DNA of 64,000 nt, taken from an uncultured Pelagibacteraceae bacterium (lineage in GTDB: Bacteria; Pseudomonadota; Alphaproteobacteria; Pelagibacterales; Pelagibacteraceae). A program made the position numbers and the translations under genes. Shown here piece by piece: positions 1-7,893 of the stretch (positions within the stretch are counted from its first letter, which is position 1; each line of letters starts with the position of its first letter). The stretch spans positions 35,762 to 99,761 of the forward strand of contig CACBYE010000006.1 of assembly GCA_902543375.1 (NCBI GenBank). Direction: 5' to 3'. The notes beneath the pieces were generated by a model, which was given only the letters and a program-made list of their open reading frames with translations, did no database searches and had not been told where the DNA came from.

Positions 1-157
1 TTATAGAGGAAGTTAATTCTCTAGTCTGTTTAATGTTTTTGATATTTCTCGTAAATAAGATAACACCCCATGGTTTATACTTTTTAAGGAATTTTTTTTC
101 TTTCAGTGTCAATCTAGTAGTTTTAACACCAACAATGAAGGCACGATAATTAATCAT
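1..157 (-). CDS. nagZ: Beta-N-acetylhexosaminidase NagZ, N-terminal part (runs off window)
   Basis: Only the first 52 codons are present; the gene continues past base 1. The reading frame opens at an ATG at 157-155 and contains the motif KPWGVILFTRNI, typical of the N-terminus of NagZ, a cytoplasmic glycoside hydrolase family 3 enzyme that removes N-acetylglucosamine from recycled muropeptides. The start overlaps the stop of the upstream small gene by 8 bases (ATGATTAA), so the two are probably translationally coupled. The position fits alphaproteobacterial order, where nagZ follows argS and a SPOR-domain gene. Catalytic residues lie outside the window and cannot be checked. Confidence 0.75.
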   Translation of the reverse strand, partial: MINYRAFIVGVKTTRLTLKEKKFLKKYKPWGVILFTRNIKNIKQTRELTSSI

Positions 158-413
158 CTTGTTCTAAAAGTTCCCAAAAATTAAATTTTTTCTTCTTGTT
201 ATTATTTGATTTTTCTACATATTGGATAATATTTTTTGTGTCATTCTCTAAGATGGGAAGTTTATTTGAATATAGATCAATTTTTTTTTCAATATTGTTA
301 AACGATCTATAAGAATTTTTTTTATTATTATCTGAAAAATAATATTTTCCTACAAAAAAAAAGAATATGGAAATTATTATAGAAAATATTAAATATCTTA
401 ACTCTTTGAGCAT
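150..413 (-). CDS. Small single-pass membrane protein between argS and nagZ
   Basis: 87 residues with one hydrophobic segment at about residues 5-25, followed by a polar tail rich in Lys and Asn; most likely an inner-membrane protein with the tail outside. It starts in the TAATG overlap with the argS stop and ends overlapping the nagZ start, so it is embedded in a tight operon. In many alphaproteobacteria this slot holds a larger membrane-anchored SPOR-domain (septal peptidoglycan-binding) protein. This protein is too short to hold a SPOR domain and I see none. It may be a remnant of that gene, but this is inference from position; I recognise no family. Confidence 0.7.
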   Translation of the reverse strand: MLKELRYLIFSIIISIFFFFVGKYYFSDNNKKNSYRSFNNIEKKIDLYSNKLPILENDTKNIIQYVEKSNNNKKKKFNFWELLEQDD

Positions 414-2143
414 TACATTTTTTTTGGAGTTGAAACACCAACAATATTCATACCAGATTTAATTATATTCGAGATAGATTTTAAGAATATTAACTTATCA
501 TCTGATATTTCATTTTTATTATTAATAAATCTTTTTTCAGGATTTTCTTTGCCTAAATTCCAATATGAGTGAAATAAAGATGATAATTCATATAGGTATG
601 TAGGGATTCTATGTGGCTCAAGATTATTACAAGAATTATCTATACACTTTGGCCACTCGGAAATTTTTTTTAAAATATCAATTTCATCTTCAGAATACTC
701 AAAGTTATAACTTTCAATTTTTAATTCTGAGTCTAAATCTTTATTGAGATGGCTAAAAACAGAAGCTATTCTCGCATAACAATATTGAACATAATAGAGA
801 GGATTATCTTTAGATTTTTCAACAACGCTATCAAAGTCAAAATCTAGTTCAACATCACTACTTCTATTTAACATTATAAATCTTGTAGCATCTTTACCAA
901 CTTCATTTATCAAATCATCTATTGTTATGTAATCCCCTTTCCTTTTTGACATCTTAAAAGGTTTTTTATTTTTGATGAGTTTAACAAGTTGGCTTACTTT
1001 GCAAGTGAGTTTATCTTTTGAGCTCGATAGAGCCTCAACAGATGAAGTTATTCTTTTAATATATCCAGCATGGTCAGCACCCAAAATGTTAATTAATTGA
1101 TCAAATTTTCTATCTAACTTATTTTTGTGGTAAGCAACATCGCTTGCAAAATAAGTCCACGTGCCATCAGATTTTTGTAATGCTCTATCTTTATCGTCTC
1201 CAAAATCTGTCGATCTAAAAAGTAATTGTTCTCGCTCAATCCAATTTTTATCATTCTCACCAGCTGGTGCTTTTATTTTACCTTTATAAATAAATTTATT
1301 TTTTTCAAGAAAATCAATCACTTTTTTTACCTCATGATTTTTAACTAGTTTTTTTTCACTAATAAAATTGTCATGGTTTATACCAAGACTATTAAGATTT
1401 TTTTTAATTAAGGAAAGTGCTTCACCAATTGATAATTCGGTAAGTTTTTCGGAAATATTATCAAAATTTTTTAAATCAATATCTTTATTGGAACTCAAAA
1501 TGTTTTTTGCAAAATCGATTAGATAATCACCAGGATATAAATCTTCATTATTAGGGAATGGTTCATTTAAAGAAATTTCTCGCATTCTAAAGTAAACTGA
1601 TTTTGTAAAGTTAATAATTTGATTACCATAGTCATTCACGTAATATTCTCTTGTAACTTTGTGATTATTAAACAATAGTATATTTGCGATTACGTCACCT
1701 ATAATTGCTCCTCTACAATGACCAACGTGAAGAGGTCCTGTAGGATTAGCAGAGACAAATTCTATTAGATAATTTTTCTTTTTTTCTTTTGTATTAACTC
1801 CATATGTTTTAAAATTTTCGATAATTTCTTTGATGAAATTAGTCCAAAAAATTGGTTTAAATTTTAAGTTAATAAAACCAGGTTTTACAATGTTTGCTTC
1901 TTCAATAAAATCGTCTCTTTTCTTAATTAATTTAGCGAGATCATCAGCTAAATCCATTGGTGATTTCTTATTAATTTTTGATAAAACCATTGCAACATTT
2001 GTTGAAATATCCGAATTAAATTTTTTAGGAGGTAATTCTGTATTTATACCTTCTAAAGTATCTGGCAAAATTATTTCGCCTTTATCAGAGAGGTTCAAAA
2101 TAATTATTTTAATTTTTTCTAAATATTGGTCAAAAATATTCAT
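413..2143 (-). CDS. argS: Arginyl-tRNA synthetase
   Basis: 576 residues, a normal length for bacterial ArgRS (class I). It charges tRNA-Arg with arginine using ATP. The HIGH-type signature is HVGH at residues 139-142 within NPTGPLHVGH, and the KMSK loop is at 397-400. The N-terminal ~100 residues match the ArgRS-specific additive domain and the C-terminal part the DALR-type anticodon-binding domain. It overlaps the upstream dgt by 4 bases (ATGA) and touches the downstream small membrane gene by one base, so dgt-argS-small gene-nagZ looks like one transcript. tRNA-Arg(UCU), one of its substrates, is encoded at 38.4 kb. Confidence 0.96.
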   Translation of the reverse strand: MNIFDQYLEKIKIIILNLSDKGEIILPDTLEGINTELPPKKFNSDISTNVAMVLSKINKKSPMDLADDLAKLIKKRDDFIEEANIVKPGFINLKFKPIFWTNFIKEIIENFKTYGVNTKEKKKNYLIEFVSANPTGPLHVGHCRGAIIGDVIANILLFNNHKVTREYYVNDYGNQIINFTKSVYFRMREISLNEPFPNNEDLYPGDYLIDFAKNILSSNKDIDLKNFDNISEKLTELSIGEALSLIKKNLNSLGINHDNFISEKKLVKNHEVKKVIDFLEKNKFIYKGKIKAPAGENDKNWIEREQLLFRSTDFGDDKDRALQKSDGTWTYFASDVAYHKNKLDRKFDQLINILGADHAGYIKRITSSVEALSSSKDKLTCKVSQLVKLIKNKKPFKMSKRKGDYITIDDLINEVGKDATRFIMLNRSSDVELDFDFDSVVEKSKDNPLYYVQYCYARIASVFSHLNKDLDSELKIESYNFEYSEDEIDILKKISEWPKCIDNSCNNLEPHRIPTYLYELSSLFHSYWNLGKENPEKRFINNKNEISDDKLIFLKSISNIIKSGMNIVGVSTPKKM

Positions 2144-3258
2144 TTAAAATTTTTGTGAAGGTTGATTGCATATCTATCAGTCATTCCTGAGATAAAATCT
2201 GAAATAGCTCTGTACTTATCCTTTGAAAGTTGTTTTTTTGAAATAAATTTTGTGGGATTTAATTTAATTTTTTTAAATAATCTATTTATAATTGATTTAC
2301 CCTTGTTATTTTTATTGAGCACATTCTTATTATTATACATTTTAGTTTTTAAAAAGTATCTTATTTCATTATCAGAATTTTTTATATCATCAGAAAAATC
2401 AACTATCAAAGAGGTTGTTTTATTTATATCTTTCAAACTTTGAATATTATTATCAACTAAATTTTTTTTGGTATTTCTAATTAGATCTTTTATCATTAAA
2501 TCAATCGAGTCTCTTACAATTTGATATATTGCGATTTTGTAATTCTGTTTATTTATTTTTTTTTTATATTTTTTATAAATGTCTTTAAAAAAATTAATTT
2601 CCACTAACTCCTCTAATTTGAATAAATTTGCATTTATTCCGTCTTGAATATCATGGTTATTATAAGCTATATCATCTGAAATAGCAGAAATTTGAGCTTC
2701 TATCGATGGATATGTTTTAAAGTTAATCATATTTTTAAATTTTTTAATGCCAATTAATCTATCAACCAAGTCTAGATCATCTACTGGTCCATTATGTTTT
2801 AAAAGTCCCTCTAATGTTTCAATAGATAAGTTTAAACCATTATATTTGAGATACTTATTTTCTAAAAGCATTACAATACGCAATGTTTGTAAATTATGAT
2901 CAAAACCTCCATGCTCTTCCATACATTCATTTAAAGCATTCTCACCTGCATGACCAAAGGGCGTATGTCCTAAATCATGTGCAAGACTTAAAGTTTCAGC
3001 TAAATCTTCATTTAAATTTAAATATCGTGTTATAGATCTCGCTATTTGAGCAACTTCCATAGAATGAGTAATTCGAGTTCTATAATGATCCCCTTCAGTA
3101 TTCACAAATACCTGTGTTTTATGTTTTAGTCTTCTAAAGGAAGCACTGTGAATAATACGATCCCTATCCCTTTGAAACGGACTTCTATATTTTGTTACCG
3201 ATTCTTTAAATATTCTACCTTTACTTTTAAATTGACCAATTGGTGAGTATTTTTTCAT
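2140..3258 (-). CDS. dgt: dGTPase-like HD-domain triphosphohydrolase
   Basis: 372 residues. Deoxyguanosinetriphosphate triphosphohydrolase-like protein, expected to hydrolyse dNTPs to deoxynucleosides and triphosphate. The HD metal site is clear: H65 in TRITHSMEVA, the HD pair at H94-D95 (SLAHDLGHTPFGH), and a later Asp in SAISDDIAYNNHD. The N-terminus (SPFQRDRDRIIHSASFRRL) is the standard opening of the family. It is the first gene of the dgt-argS group and is divergent from erpA across only 50 bases. The same dgt-argS pairing is common in alphaproteobacteria. The middle section is less conserved and Lys-rich, as is usual here. Confidence 0.93.
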   Translation of the reverse strand: MKKYSPIGQFKSKGRIFKESVTKYRSPFQRDRDRIIHSASFRRLKHKTQVFVNTEGDHYRTRITHSMEVAQIARSITRYLNLNEDLAETLSLAHDLGHTPFGHAGENALNECMEEHGGFDHNLQTLRIVMLLENKYLKYNGLNLSIETLEGLLKHNGPVDDLDLVDRLIGIKKFKNMINFKTYPSIEAQISAISDDIAYNNHDIQDGINANLFKLEELVEINFFKDIYKKYKKKINKQNYKIAIYQIVRDSIDLMIKDLIRNTKKNLVDNNIQSLKDINKTTSLIVDFSDDIKNSDNEIRYFLKTKMYNNKNVLNKNNKGKSIINRLFKKIKLNPTKFISKKQLSKDKYRAISDFISGMTDRYAINLHKNFK

Positions 3259-3308
3259 CCTTTAAAATAAAATTATAAGTATTATATTAGTAATACCAAT
3301 GATCACTC

Positions 3309-3626
3309 ATGATAAAAGAAATTAAATTTACTGAAAAAGCCCTTAAACAGATCAATGTTTTGTTATCAAAAAAAGATAAAGGATCTTTTTTTAGAATCGC
3401 TATTAAAGGTGGTGGTTGCTCAGGCTTCCAATATGAATTTACTTTTGACAATGAAAAAGCAGCAGATGATTTAAATTATGAGAATATATTGATAGATAAG
3501 ACATCTGCTGATTTATTAAAGGGGTCGGAAATAGACTATGTTTCCGAATTAATTGGAGAACAATTCAAAATAACTAATCCACAAACCAAATCATCTTGTG
3601 GTTGTGGTGTTTCTTTTTCTCTTTAA
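3309..3626 (+). CDS. erpA: Iron-sulfur cluster insertion protein (ErpA/IscA, HesB family)
   Basis: 105 residues, the standard size of A-type Fe-S carriers that receive a cluster from the scaffold and pass it to apo-proteins. The three ligand cysteines are present: C37 in GGGCSGFQYEF and C97/C99 in the C-terminal SCGCGVSF. Its position divergent from dgt and ahead of xthA is common in alphaproteobacteria, where this gene is annotated as erpA or as a HesB/YadR-type protein; ErpA versus IscA cannot be settled from the sequence alone. The stop codon overlaps the xthA start by one base (TAATG). Confidence 0.9.
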   Translation: MIKEIKFTEKALKQINVLLSKKDKGSFFRIAIKGGGCSGFQYEFTFDNEKAADDLNYENILIDKTSADLLKGSEIDYVSELIGEQFKITNPQTKSSCGCGVSFSL

Positions 3627-4402
3627 TGATTATTTCCTCGTGGAATGTTAATTCTGTTCGAGCACGTATTGAAAATATTAAAAGTTATCTTCTAAAATAT
3701 AAACCAGATATTTTAATGATGCAGGAAATCAAAACTGAAGAAATAAATTTTCCTTTTGATGATTTTTCTTCAATGGATTATGAAAATCATGTATTTGGTC
3801 AAAAGAGCTACAATGGTGTTGCAATAATTTCAAAAAAAAAATTGAAGAATATCAGAACAGATTTAATAAAAGATAAACTAAAACAATCGAGGATAATCTC
3901 AGCTGAACTTGAATATAAAAAGAAAAATGTTCAATTAATTAACATTTATACTCCAAACGGTAATCCTGTTGATACTGAAAAATATGATTACAAAAAAAAA
4001 TGGCTAAATGATTTAATAAAACAATTAAAAAACCTAATTAAAAAAAATCAAAATATAATTCTAGCAGGTGACTTTAATATTATTCCAGCAGCAGAAGATG
4101 TTTATAATCCAAAAAGCTTTGAAGACGATGCTTTGTTTAGATTGGAAATTAGAAAAAAACTAAGAGAAATGATTAATCTAGGTTTTAATGATGTTTATAG
4201 ACATTTTAATGAGACTAAAGAAGGATATACCTTTTGGGATTACATGAGAGGAGCGTGGCAAAAAAATAATGGTATGAGAATAGATCATTTTTTAGTGTCA
4301 AATTCTTTAATAGATCAAATTAAGTCTATAAACATAAATAAAGATCCTAGAGGAAGAGAAAAACCCTCAGATCATACTCCAATAGAAATAACTTTAATTT
4401 AA
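3626..4402 (+). CDS. xthA: Exodeoxyribonuclease III (AP endonuclease)
   Basis: 258 residues if started at the ATG at 3626, which forms TAATG with the erpA stop; a longer in-frame start at 3596 would lie inside erpA and add ten residues not found in the family, so it is rejected. The protein is an exonuclease III/APE1-type enzyme for base-excision repair. Family motifs are in order: SWNVNSVRAR near the start, the metal-binding Glu in MQEIK (E34), GDFNI, WDYMRGAWQ, RIDHFLVS and the terminal SDHTPI with the catalytic His. It converges on znuA with a 4-base overlap of the two stop regions. Confidence 0.95.
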   Translation: MIISSWNVNSVRARIENIKSYLLKYKPDILMMQEIKTEEINFPFDDFSSMDYENHVFGQKSYNGVAIISKKKLKNIRTDLIKDKLKQSRIISAELEYKKKNVQLINIYTPNGNPVDTEKYDYKKKWLNDLIKQLKNLIKKNQNIILAGDFNIIPAAEDVYNPKSFEDDALFRLEIRKKLREMINLGFNDVYRHFNETKEGYTFWDYMRGAWQKNNGMRIDHFLVSNSLIDQIKSININKDPRGREKPSDHTPIEITLI

Positions 4403-5457
4403 CAACCTTTGAAAGATTTTGACATGTTTCCGATCAATTGAAAATATAAATCTTTACCAGGGTCAAGTGTAGCTCCTAACGGATCTATAACTCCTGTTGC
4501 AATATTCGTATCTTTTGCAACTGCCTTGATAATATCTGGATTGAATTGAGGTTCTGAAAATATACAACTCACTTTATCATGTTCAATTATTTCTCTAATT
4601 TCAGCTAATTGTTCGGCTCCAGGCATTACATCTGTATTAACAGTAAATGCTCCTAGAATATTTACACCAAATCTTTTTTCGAAATATTGATATGCATCAT
4701 GAAAAACAATTGATCTAAAATCTTTATTTAAATCGGATTTTACTTTTTTAGTAAGCTTATCTAAATCTTTGTGAGCTTTTTTAAGGTTGGCTTTATATTT
4801 CGTCTCATTCTTTTTGTCATTTTCGATCAGATGTTCTGCCATTTCACTCAAAATTACTTTTGCATTCATAGGATCTAACCAAATGTGTGGATCAAATTCA
4901 CCGTGCGCATGACCTTCGTGTCCGTGACCATGATCATCATGGTCGTCTTCTTTATGCCCCTCTTTGTCATGATCATCATCATGTCCATGTTCTTTATCTT
5001 TATCATGGTCGTGATCGTCGTGATCATCCTCTTTTTTCGCATGATCATCATGATCATCCTCTTTGTGCCCATGATCATCATGTTCCTCAAAAATATTTCT
5101 TTCTCTAAATTTAAGTTTAGTTAAACCTTTAATTTCCATTAACTCAATTTTTTCAGCTTTTTTTGCAATAGACTTCAGTGGTTTTTCTAAGAAACTTTCT
5201 ATATCTTCACCAACCCAAAATATAATGTCTGCATTTTGGATCATTTTTGCATGTGATGGCTTAAGTGCAAATCCATGTGGGGAGGCGTAACCATCAACAA
5301 TTAAATCTGGTTTCCCAACACCATCCATCAGATAACTTGCAAGAGAATGAATTGGTTTAATTGTTGCTACAACTTTGATTTCAGCATTAACGGGTGTAAA
5401 AATTGTTAAGAATGATAATAATGATAATAATAATGGAAGTTTTTTAAAAGTTTTCAT
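4399..5457 (-). CDS. znuA: Zinc ABC transporter, periplasmic zinc-binding protein
   Basis: 352 residues. A signal peptide covers about residues 1-25 (ends PVNA). It is a cluster A-I metal-binding protein that captures Zn2+ in the periplasm and delivers it to ZnuB. Expected ligands are visible: H61 (SPHGF), H191 (DPHIWLDP), H253 (FHDAY) and D325 (VIDPLGA). Between the first two ligands lies a very long His/Asp/Glu-rich loop (about residues 126-186), longer than usual and typical of zinc rather than manganese transporters. It is transcribed divergently from znuCB-zur over a region with two Zur operator-like palindromes, so zinc should repress it. It ends overlapping the xthA stop. Confidence 0.95.
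   Translation of the reverse strand: MKTFKKLPLLLSLLSFLTIFTPVNAEIKVVATIKPIHSLASYLMDGVGKPDLIVDGYASPHGFALKPSHAKMIQNADIIFWVGEDIESFLEKPLKSIAKKAEKIELMEIKGLTKLKFRERNIFEEHDDHGHKEDDHDDHAKKEDDHDDHDHDKDKEHGHDDDHDKEGHKEDDHDDHGHGHEGHAHGEFDPHIWLDPMNAKVILSEMAEHLIENDKKNETKYKANLKKAHKDLDKLTKKVKSDLNKDFRSIVFHDAYQYFEKRFGVNILGAFTVNTDVMPGAEQLAEIREIIEHDKVSCIFSEPQFNPDIIKAVAKDTNIATGVIDPLGATLDPGKDLYFQLIGNMSKSFKGC
4900..5082. repeat. Low-complexity coding repeat for the ZnuA His-rich loop
   Basis: A run of imperfectly repeated GATGATCAT-like units encoding about 60 residues made almost only of His, Asp, Glu, Lys and Gly. The near-palindromic unit (ATGATCAT) keeps several other frames open on both strands, which explains apparent overlapping ORFs here. 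Such arrays change length by slippage, so the loop length is likely to vary between relatives. Confidence 0.85.
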
Positions 5458-5475
5458 AGTTTAATTAAGTTAAAT

Positions 5476-5490
5476 TGTTATAATATAACA
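5476..5490. promoter_or_regulatory. Zur operator 1 (znuA/znuC divergent promoter)
   Basis: The 15-mer TGTTATAATATAACA is a perfect dyad around a central base and equals the core of the known Zur consensus (TGTTATANTATAACA). It sits in the 71-base region between znuA and znuC, so one bound Zur could repress both directions. Confidence 0.85.
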
Positions 5491-5493
5491 TTT

Positions 5494-5508
5494 TGTAATA
5501 ATATAACG
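5494..5508. promoter_or_regulatory. Zur operator 2 (weaker copy)
   Basis: TGTAATAATATAACG matches operator 1 at 13 of 15 positions and lies 18 bases further on, centre to centre, nearer to znuC. Two such sites less than two helical turns apart suggest cooperative binding of Zur dimers or one site per promoter. Confidence 0.65.
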
Positions 5509-5528
5509 TTTGTAAGTCAAGAGATAAA

Positions 5529-6275
5529 ATGAGTTCTAATCAAAATATATTGGTCAAATTGAAAGATGCCGGCTTTAAAATAAATGACAAATGGCTTGTC
5601 CAAGGAGTTTCATTTCAAGTTGAAAAAGGTAAAATAGTTACTCTCATTGGACCGAATGGGTCAGGAAAAAGCACCACTGCAAAAATTGCTTTAGGAATTT
5701 ATAAAAAAATCGAGGGCGCAGTTGAAAAATTCACTAATAAGGTTGGATATGTTCCCCAAAAAATTTCAATTGATTGGACGTTACCACTTAGAGTTAATGA
5801 TTTCATGGTACTTACTGAAAATCTTAAGTCTGAAACAATAGATGAAGCTTTATCGTTAACTGGTGTTATTCATTTAAAAGATAAAAATTTAGGTGATTTA
5901 TCTGGTGGTGAATTTCAAAGAGTATTGCTTGCTAGAGCTATATCAAAAAAACCTGACTTGCTGGTACTTGATGAGCCAGTTCAAGGCGTAGATTTTACTG
6001 GTGAAATAGCATTATACGAACTAATCAAGAAAATTTCTGATGAACTTAATTGTGGTATTTTATTAATCTCTCATGACTTACATACTGTAATGAGTGCTAC
6101 AGACCATGTGGTTTGTCTAAATGGTCATGTATGTTGCTCGGGATCACCTATAGATGTTGCAAAAAATAACGAATATAAAGCGCTATTTGGTGAGCAAGCT
6201 TCACAAATATTGTCAAGGTATGAACATAAACACGATCATATTCATACTAATGAAGGAAAAATTAAAAAAAATTAA
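5529..6275 (+). CDS. znuC: Zinc ABC transporter, ATP-binding protein
   Basis: 248 residues. The ATPase of the ZnuABC importer. Walker A is GPNGSGKS at 41-48, the Q-loop Gln near 78, the ABC signature LSGGE at 125-129 and Walker B LLVLDE at 145-150, followed by the H-loop in ISHDLH. The C-terminus carries a His cluster (EHKHDHIH, about residues 232-241), a feature of ZnuC proteins thought to bind zinc. It is directly followed by znuB with no gap, and preceded by the Zur operators, so zinc-dependent repression is expected. Confidence 0.95.
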   Translation: MSSNQNILVKLKDAGFKINDKWLVQGVSFQVEKGKIVTLIGPNGSGKSTTAKIALGIYKKIEGAVEKFTNKVGYVPQKISIDWTLPLRVNDFMVLTENLKSETIDEALSLTGVIHLKDKNLGDLSGGEFQRVLLARAISKKPDLLVLDEPVQGVDFTGEIALYELIKKISDELNCGILLISHDLHTVMSATDHVVCLNGHVCCSGSPIDVAKNNEYKALFGEQASQILSRYEHKHDHIHTNEGKIKKN

Positions 6276-7079
6276 ATGTTTGATGATTTTTTTATAAGAG
6301 CTTTAGTAGCAGGAATTGGAGTTGCTTTAGTAACCGGACCTCTTGGTTGTTTTGTAGTTTGGAGAAGGTTATCATACTTTGGTGATACTCTGGCCCACTC
6401 TGCTTTATTGGGAGTAACATTAGCCTTTACAATGGAATTCAACATTGCAATATCTGTATTTATAATTTCTTCCTTAATAGCGTTAACTTTAATACAACTT
6501 CAAAAAAGAACTAATCTTCCAGGAGATGCCTTGCTTGGACTTTTAGCTCACTCATCTTTAGCAGTTGGGCTTGTTGTCATAGGTTTTTTAACATTTATTA
6601 GATTTGATATCATGGGATTATTGTTTGGTGACATATTAGCAGTGACGGTAGATGATTTATTAATCATATGGATTGGAGGAGCTATAATTCTCTTAATTCT
6701 AAAGTTGATTTGGAAGCCCTTATTTGCATCAACAGTTAATTATGAATTAGCGGAAGCTGAAGGTTTAAATCCTGATAGAGCTAAAGCTATATTCACAATT
6801 TTAATGGCAGCAATCATTGCTATATCAATTAAAATGGTCGGATTATTATTGATTACTGGAATGTTAATTATACCTGCAGCAATGGCTCGAAATATTTCAA
6901 CGAGTCCACAAAAAATGGTTGTCTACTCAATTATAGGAGGTTTGTTGTCAGTAATTTTAGGATTATTTTCCTCACTGGAGTTTAACACTTCATCAGGACC
7001 TTCAATTATAACTGCTGCTTTTTTGTTGTTTATAATCTCATTATTTAGAATCAAACAAACAATTAAATTGAAAAATTAA
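6276..7079 (+). CDS. znuB: Zinc ABC transporter, permease protein
   Basis: 267 residues, almost entirely hydrophobic with about seven or eight membrane segments; ABC-3 family permease forming the Zn2+ channel in the inner membrane. The motif around GDTLAHSALLGVTLAF, followed by the PGDALLGLLAHSS region, is typical of ZnuB/MntB proteins. The start ATG comes immediately after the znuC stop (TAAATG), so the two are co-translated. No truncation is seen. The zur gene follows after 16 bases. Confidence 0.95.
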   Translation: MFDDFFIRALVAGIGVALVTGPLGCFVVWRRLSYFGDTLAHSALLGVTLAFTMEFNIAISVFIISSLIALTLIQLQKRTNLPGDALLGLLAHSSLAVGLVVIGFLTFIRFDIMGLLFGDILAVTVDDLLIIWIGGAIILLILKLIWKPLFASTVNYELAEAEGLNPDRAKAIFTILMAAIIAISIKMVGLLLITGMLIIPAAMARNISTSPQKMVVYSIIGGLLSVILGLFSSLEFNTSSGPSIITAAFLLFIISLFRIKQTIKLKN

Positions 7080-7095
7080 TTAGGAAAATGTAAAA

Positions 7096-7500
7096 ATGAG
7101 TAAAATGCAAAATCTCTCAAAAAATCAACAAATTATTTTTGATTTAATCGATAAATCTCCAGAACCTCTAAAAGCTTATTCAATACTATTTAATGTGCAA
7201 AAAAGAGGTATTAAAGCCCCATTACAAGTTTATAGAGCATTAGACAAATTAGTTGAAATTGGAAAAATTCATAAAATTGAAAGCAGAAACGCTTTCATTG
7301 CCTGTCAAAATTCAAGTTGTCAAATCTCAAAAGCTACAGCTTTTTCAATATGTGAAAGTTGTGAAAAAGTTACAGAGATTAATAATTCTAATCTTTCAAA
7401 ATATCTTACAGGGTTTAAAGATAAAAATGGAATGAAATATAACAAATATAACCTTGAATTTTTTGGATTATGCAAAAAATGTGTATCTAAAAAAAGTTAA
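7096..7500 (+). CDS. zur: Zinc uptake regulator, Fur family
   Basis: 134 residues, short for the family. An N-terminal winged helix (about residues 8-70) is followed by a dimerisation domain with CxxC pairs at C86/C89 and C126/C129, the structural zinc site of Fur proteins. C70 and C75 may contribute to the regulatory site in place of the His-rich motif found in Fur. Its place at the end of znuCB, and the Zur-type operators upstream, make Zur the natural call. It would sense Zn2+ and repress znuA and znuCB-zur, giving autoregulation. The C-terminus lacks the long His-rich tail of some Fur proteins. Confidence 0.9.
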   Translation: MSKMQNLSKNQQIIFDLIDKSPEPLKAYSILFNVQKRGIKAPLQVYRALDKLVEIGKIHKIESRNAFIACQNSSCQISKATAFSICESCEKVTEINNSNLSKYLTGFKDKNGMKYNKYNLEFFGLCKKCVSKKS

Positions 7501-7508
7501 AGCCATTA

Positions 7509-7847
7509 ATGATATTTTTTACTTTAAAGATTGTGCTTGCTGCAATCATAATAGCCTTTGCTAGCTGGCTTTCAGGTCAAAATCCAAAAATTGCAGGTTT
7601 TATTATTGCTTTACCTCTTGTATCACTAATAGCTATAGCTTTGTCTTACTACGAGCATAATGATGTTGAAAAAACAGTTCTTTTCACCAAAAGTATATTA
7701 ATTGCAGTACCTGTAAGCTATTTATTTTTTTTACCATTCTTTTTTTCAAAATCTTTAAATATGAATTTTTTCTTAATGTATGGTGCAGGATTAGGTTTGT
7801 TAATTATCGGTTTTTTTATTCATAAATATATAACTAATTTTCTTTAA
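7509..7847 (+). CDS. Small integral membrane protein (DUF3147-like)
   Basis: 112 residues with four predicted membrane segments (about 3-20, 27-47, 61-82, 86-108). The segment FIIALPLVSLIAIALSYYE resembles the conserved ALPLVSL motif I associate with the DUF3147 family of uncharacterised membrane proteins; that assignment is from memory and only moderate. It begins 8 bases after zur and may be read from the same transcript, but nothing links it to zinc by sequence: no His/Cys metal motif is seen in the membrane segments. It ends facing the ATP-grasp gene. Confidence 0.75.
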   Translation: MIFFTLKIVLAAIIIAFASWLSGQNPKIAGFIIALPLVSLIAIALSYYEHNDVEKTVLFTKSILIAVPVSYLFFLPFFFSKSLNMNFFLMYGAGLGLLIIGFFIHKYITNFL

Positions 7848-7893
7848 TACATTTAATCTAAAATAAACTTGTACAAATAATAAAAAATAGAAT

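Noticed and set aside
3596..3625. Upstream start for xthA overlapping erpA
   Set aside because: It adds ten hydrophobic residues not found in the family; the ATG at 3626 in TAATG is the natural start.
4875..5124. Several open frames on both strands over the ZnuA His-rich region
   Set aside because: They are by-products of the near-palindromic GATGATCAT coding repeat; their products are Met/Ile- or His-only low-complexity strings without ribosome sites.
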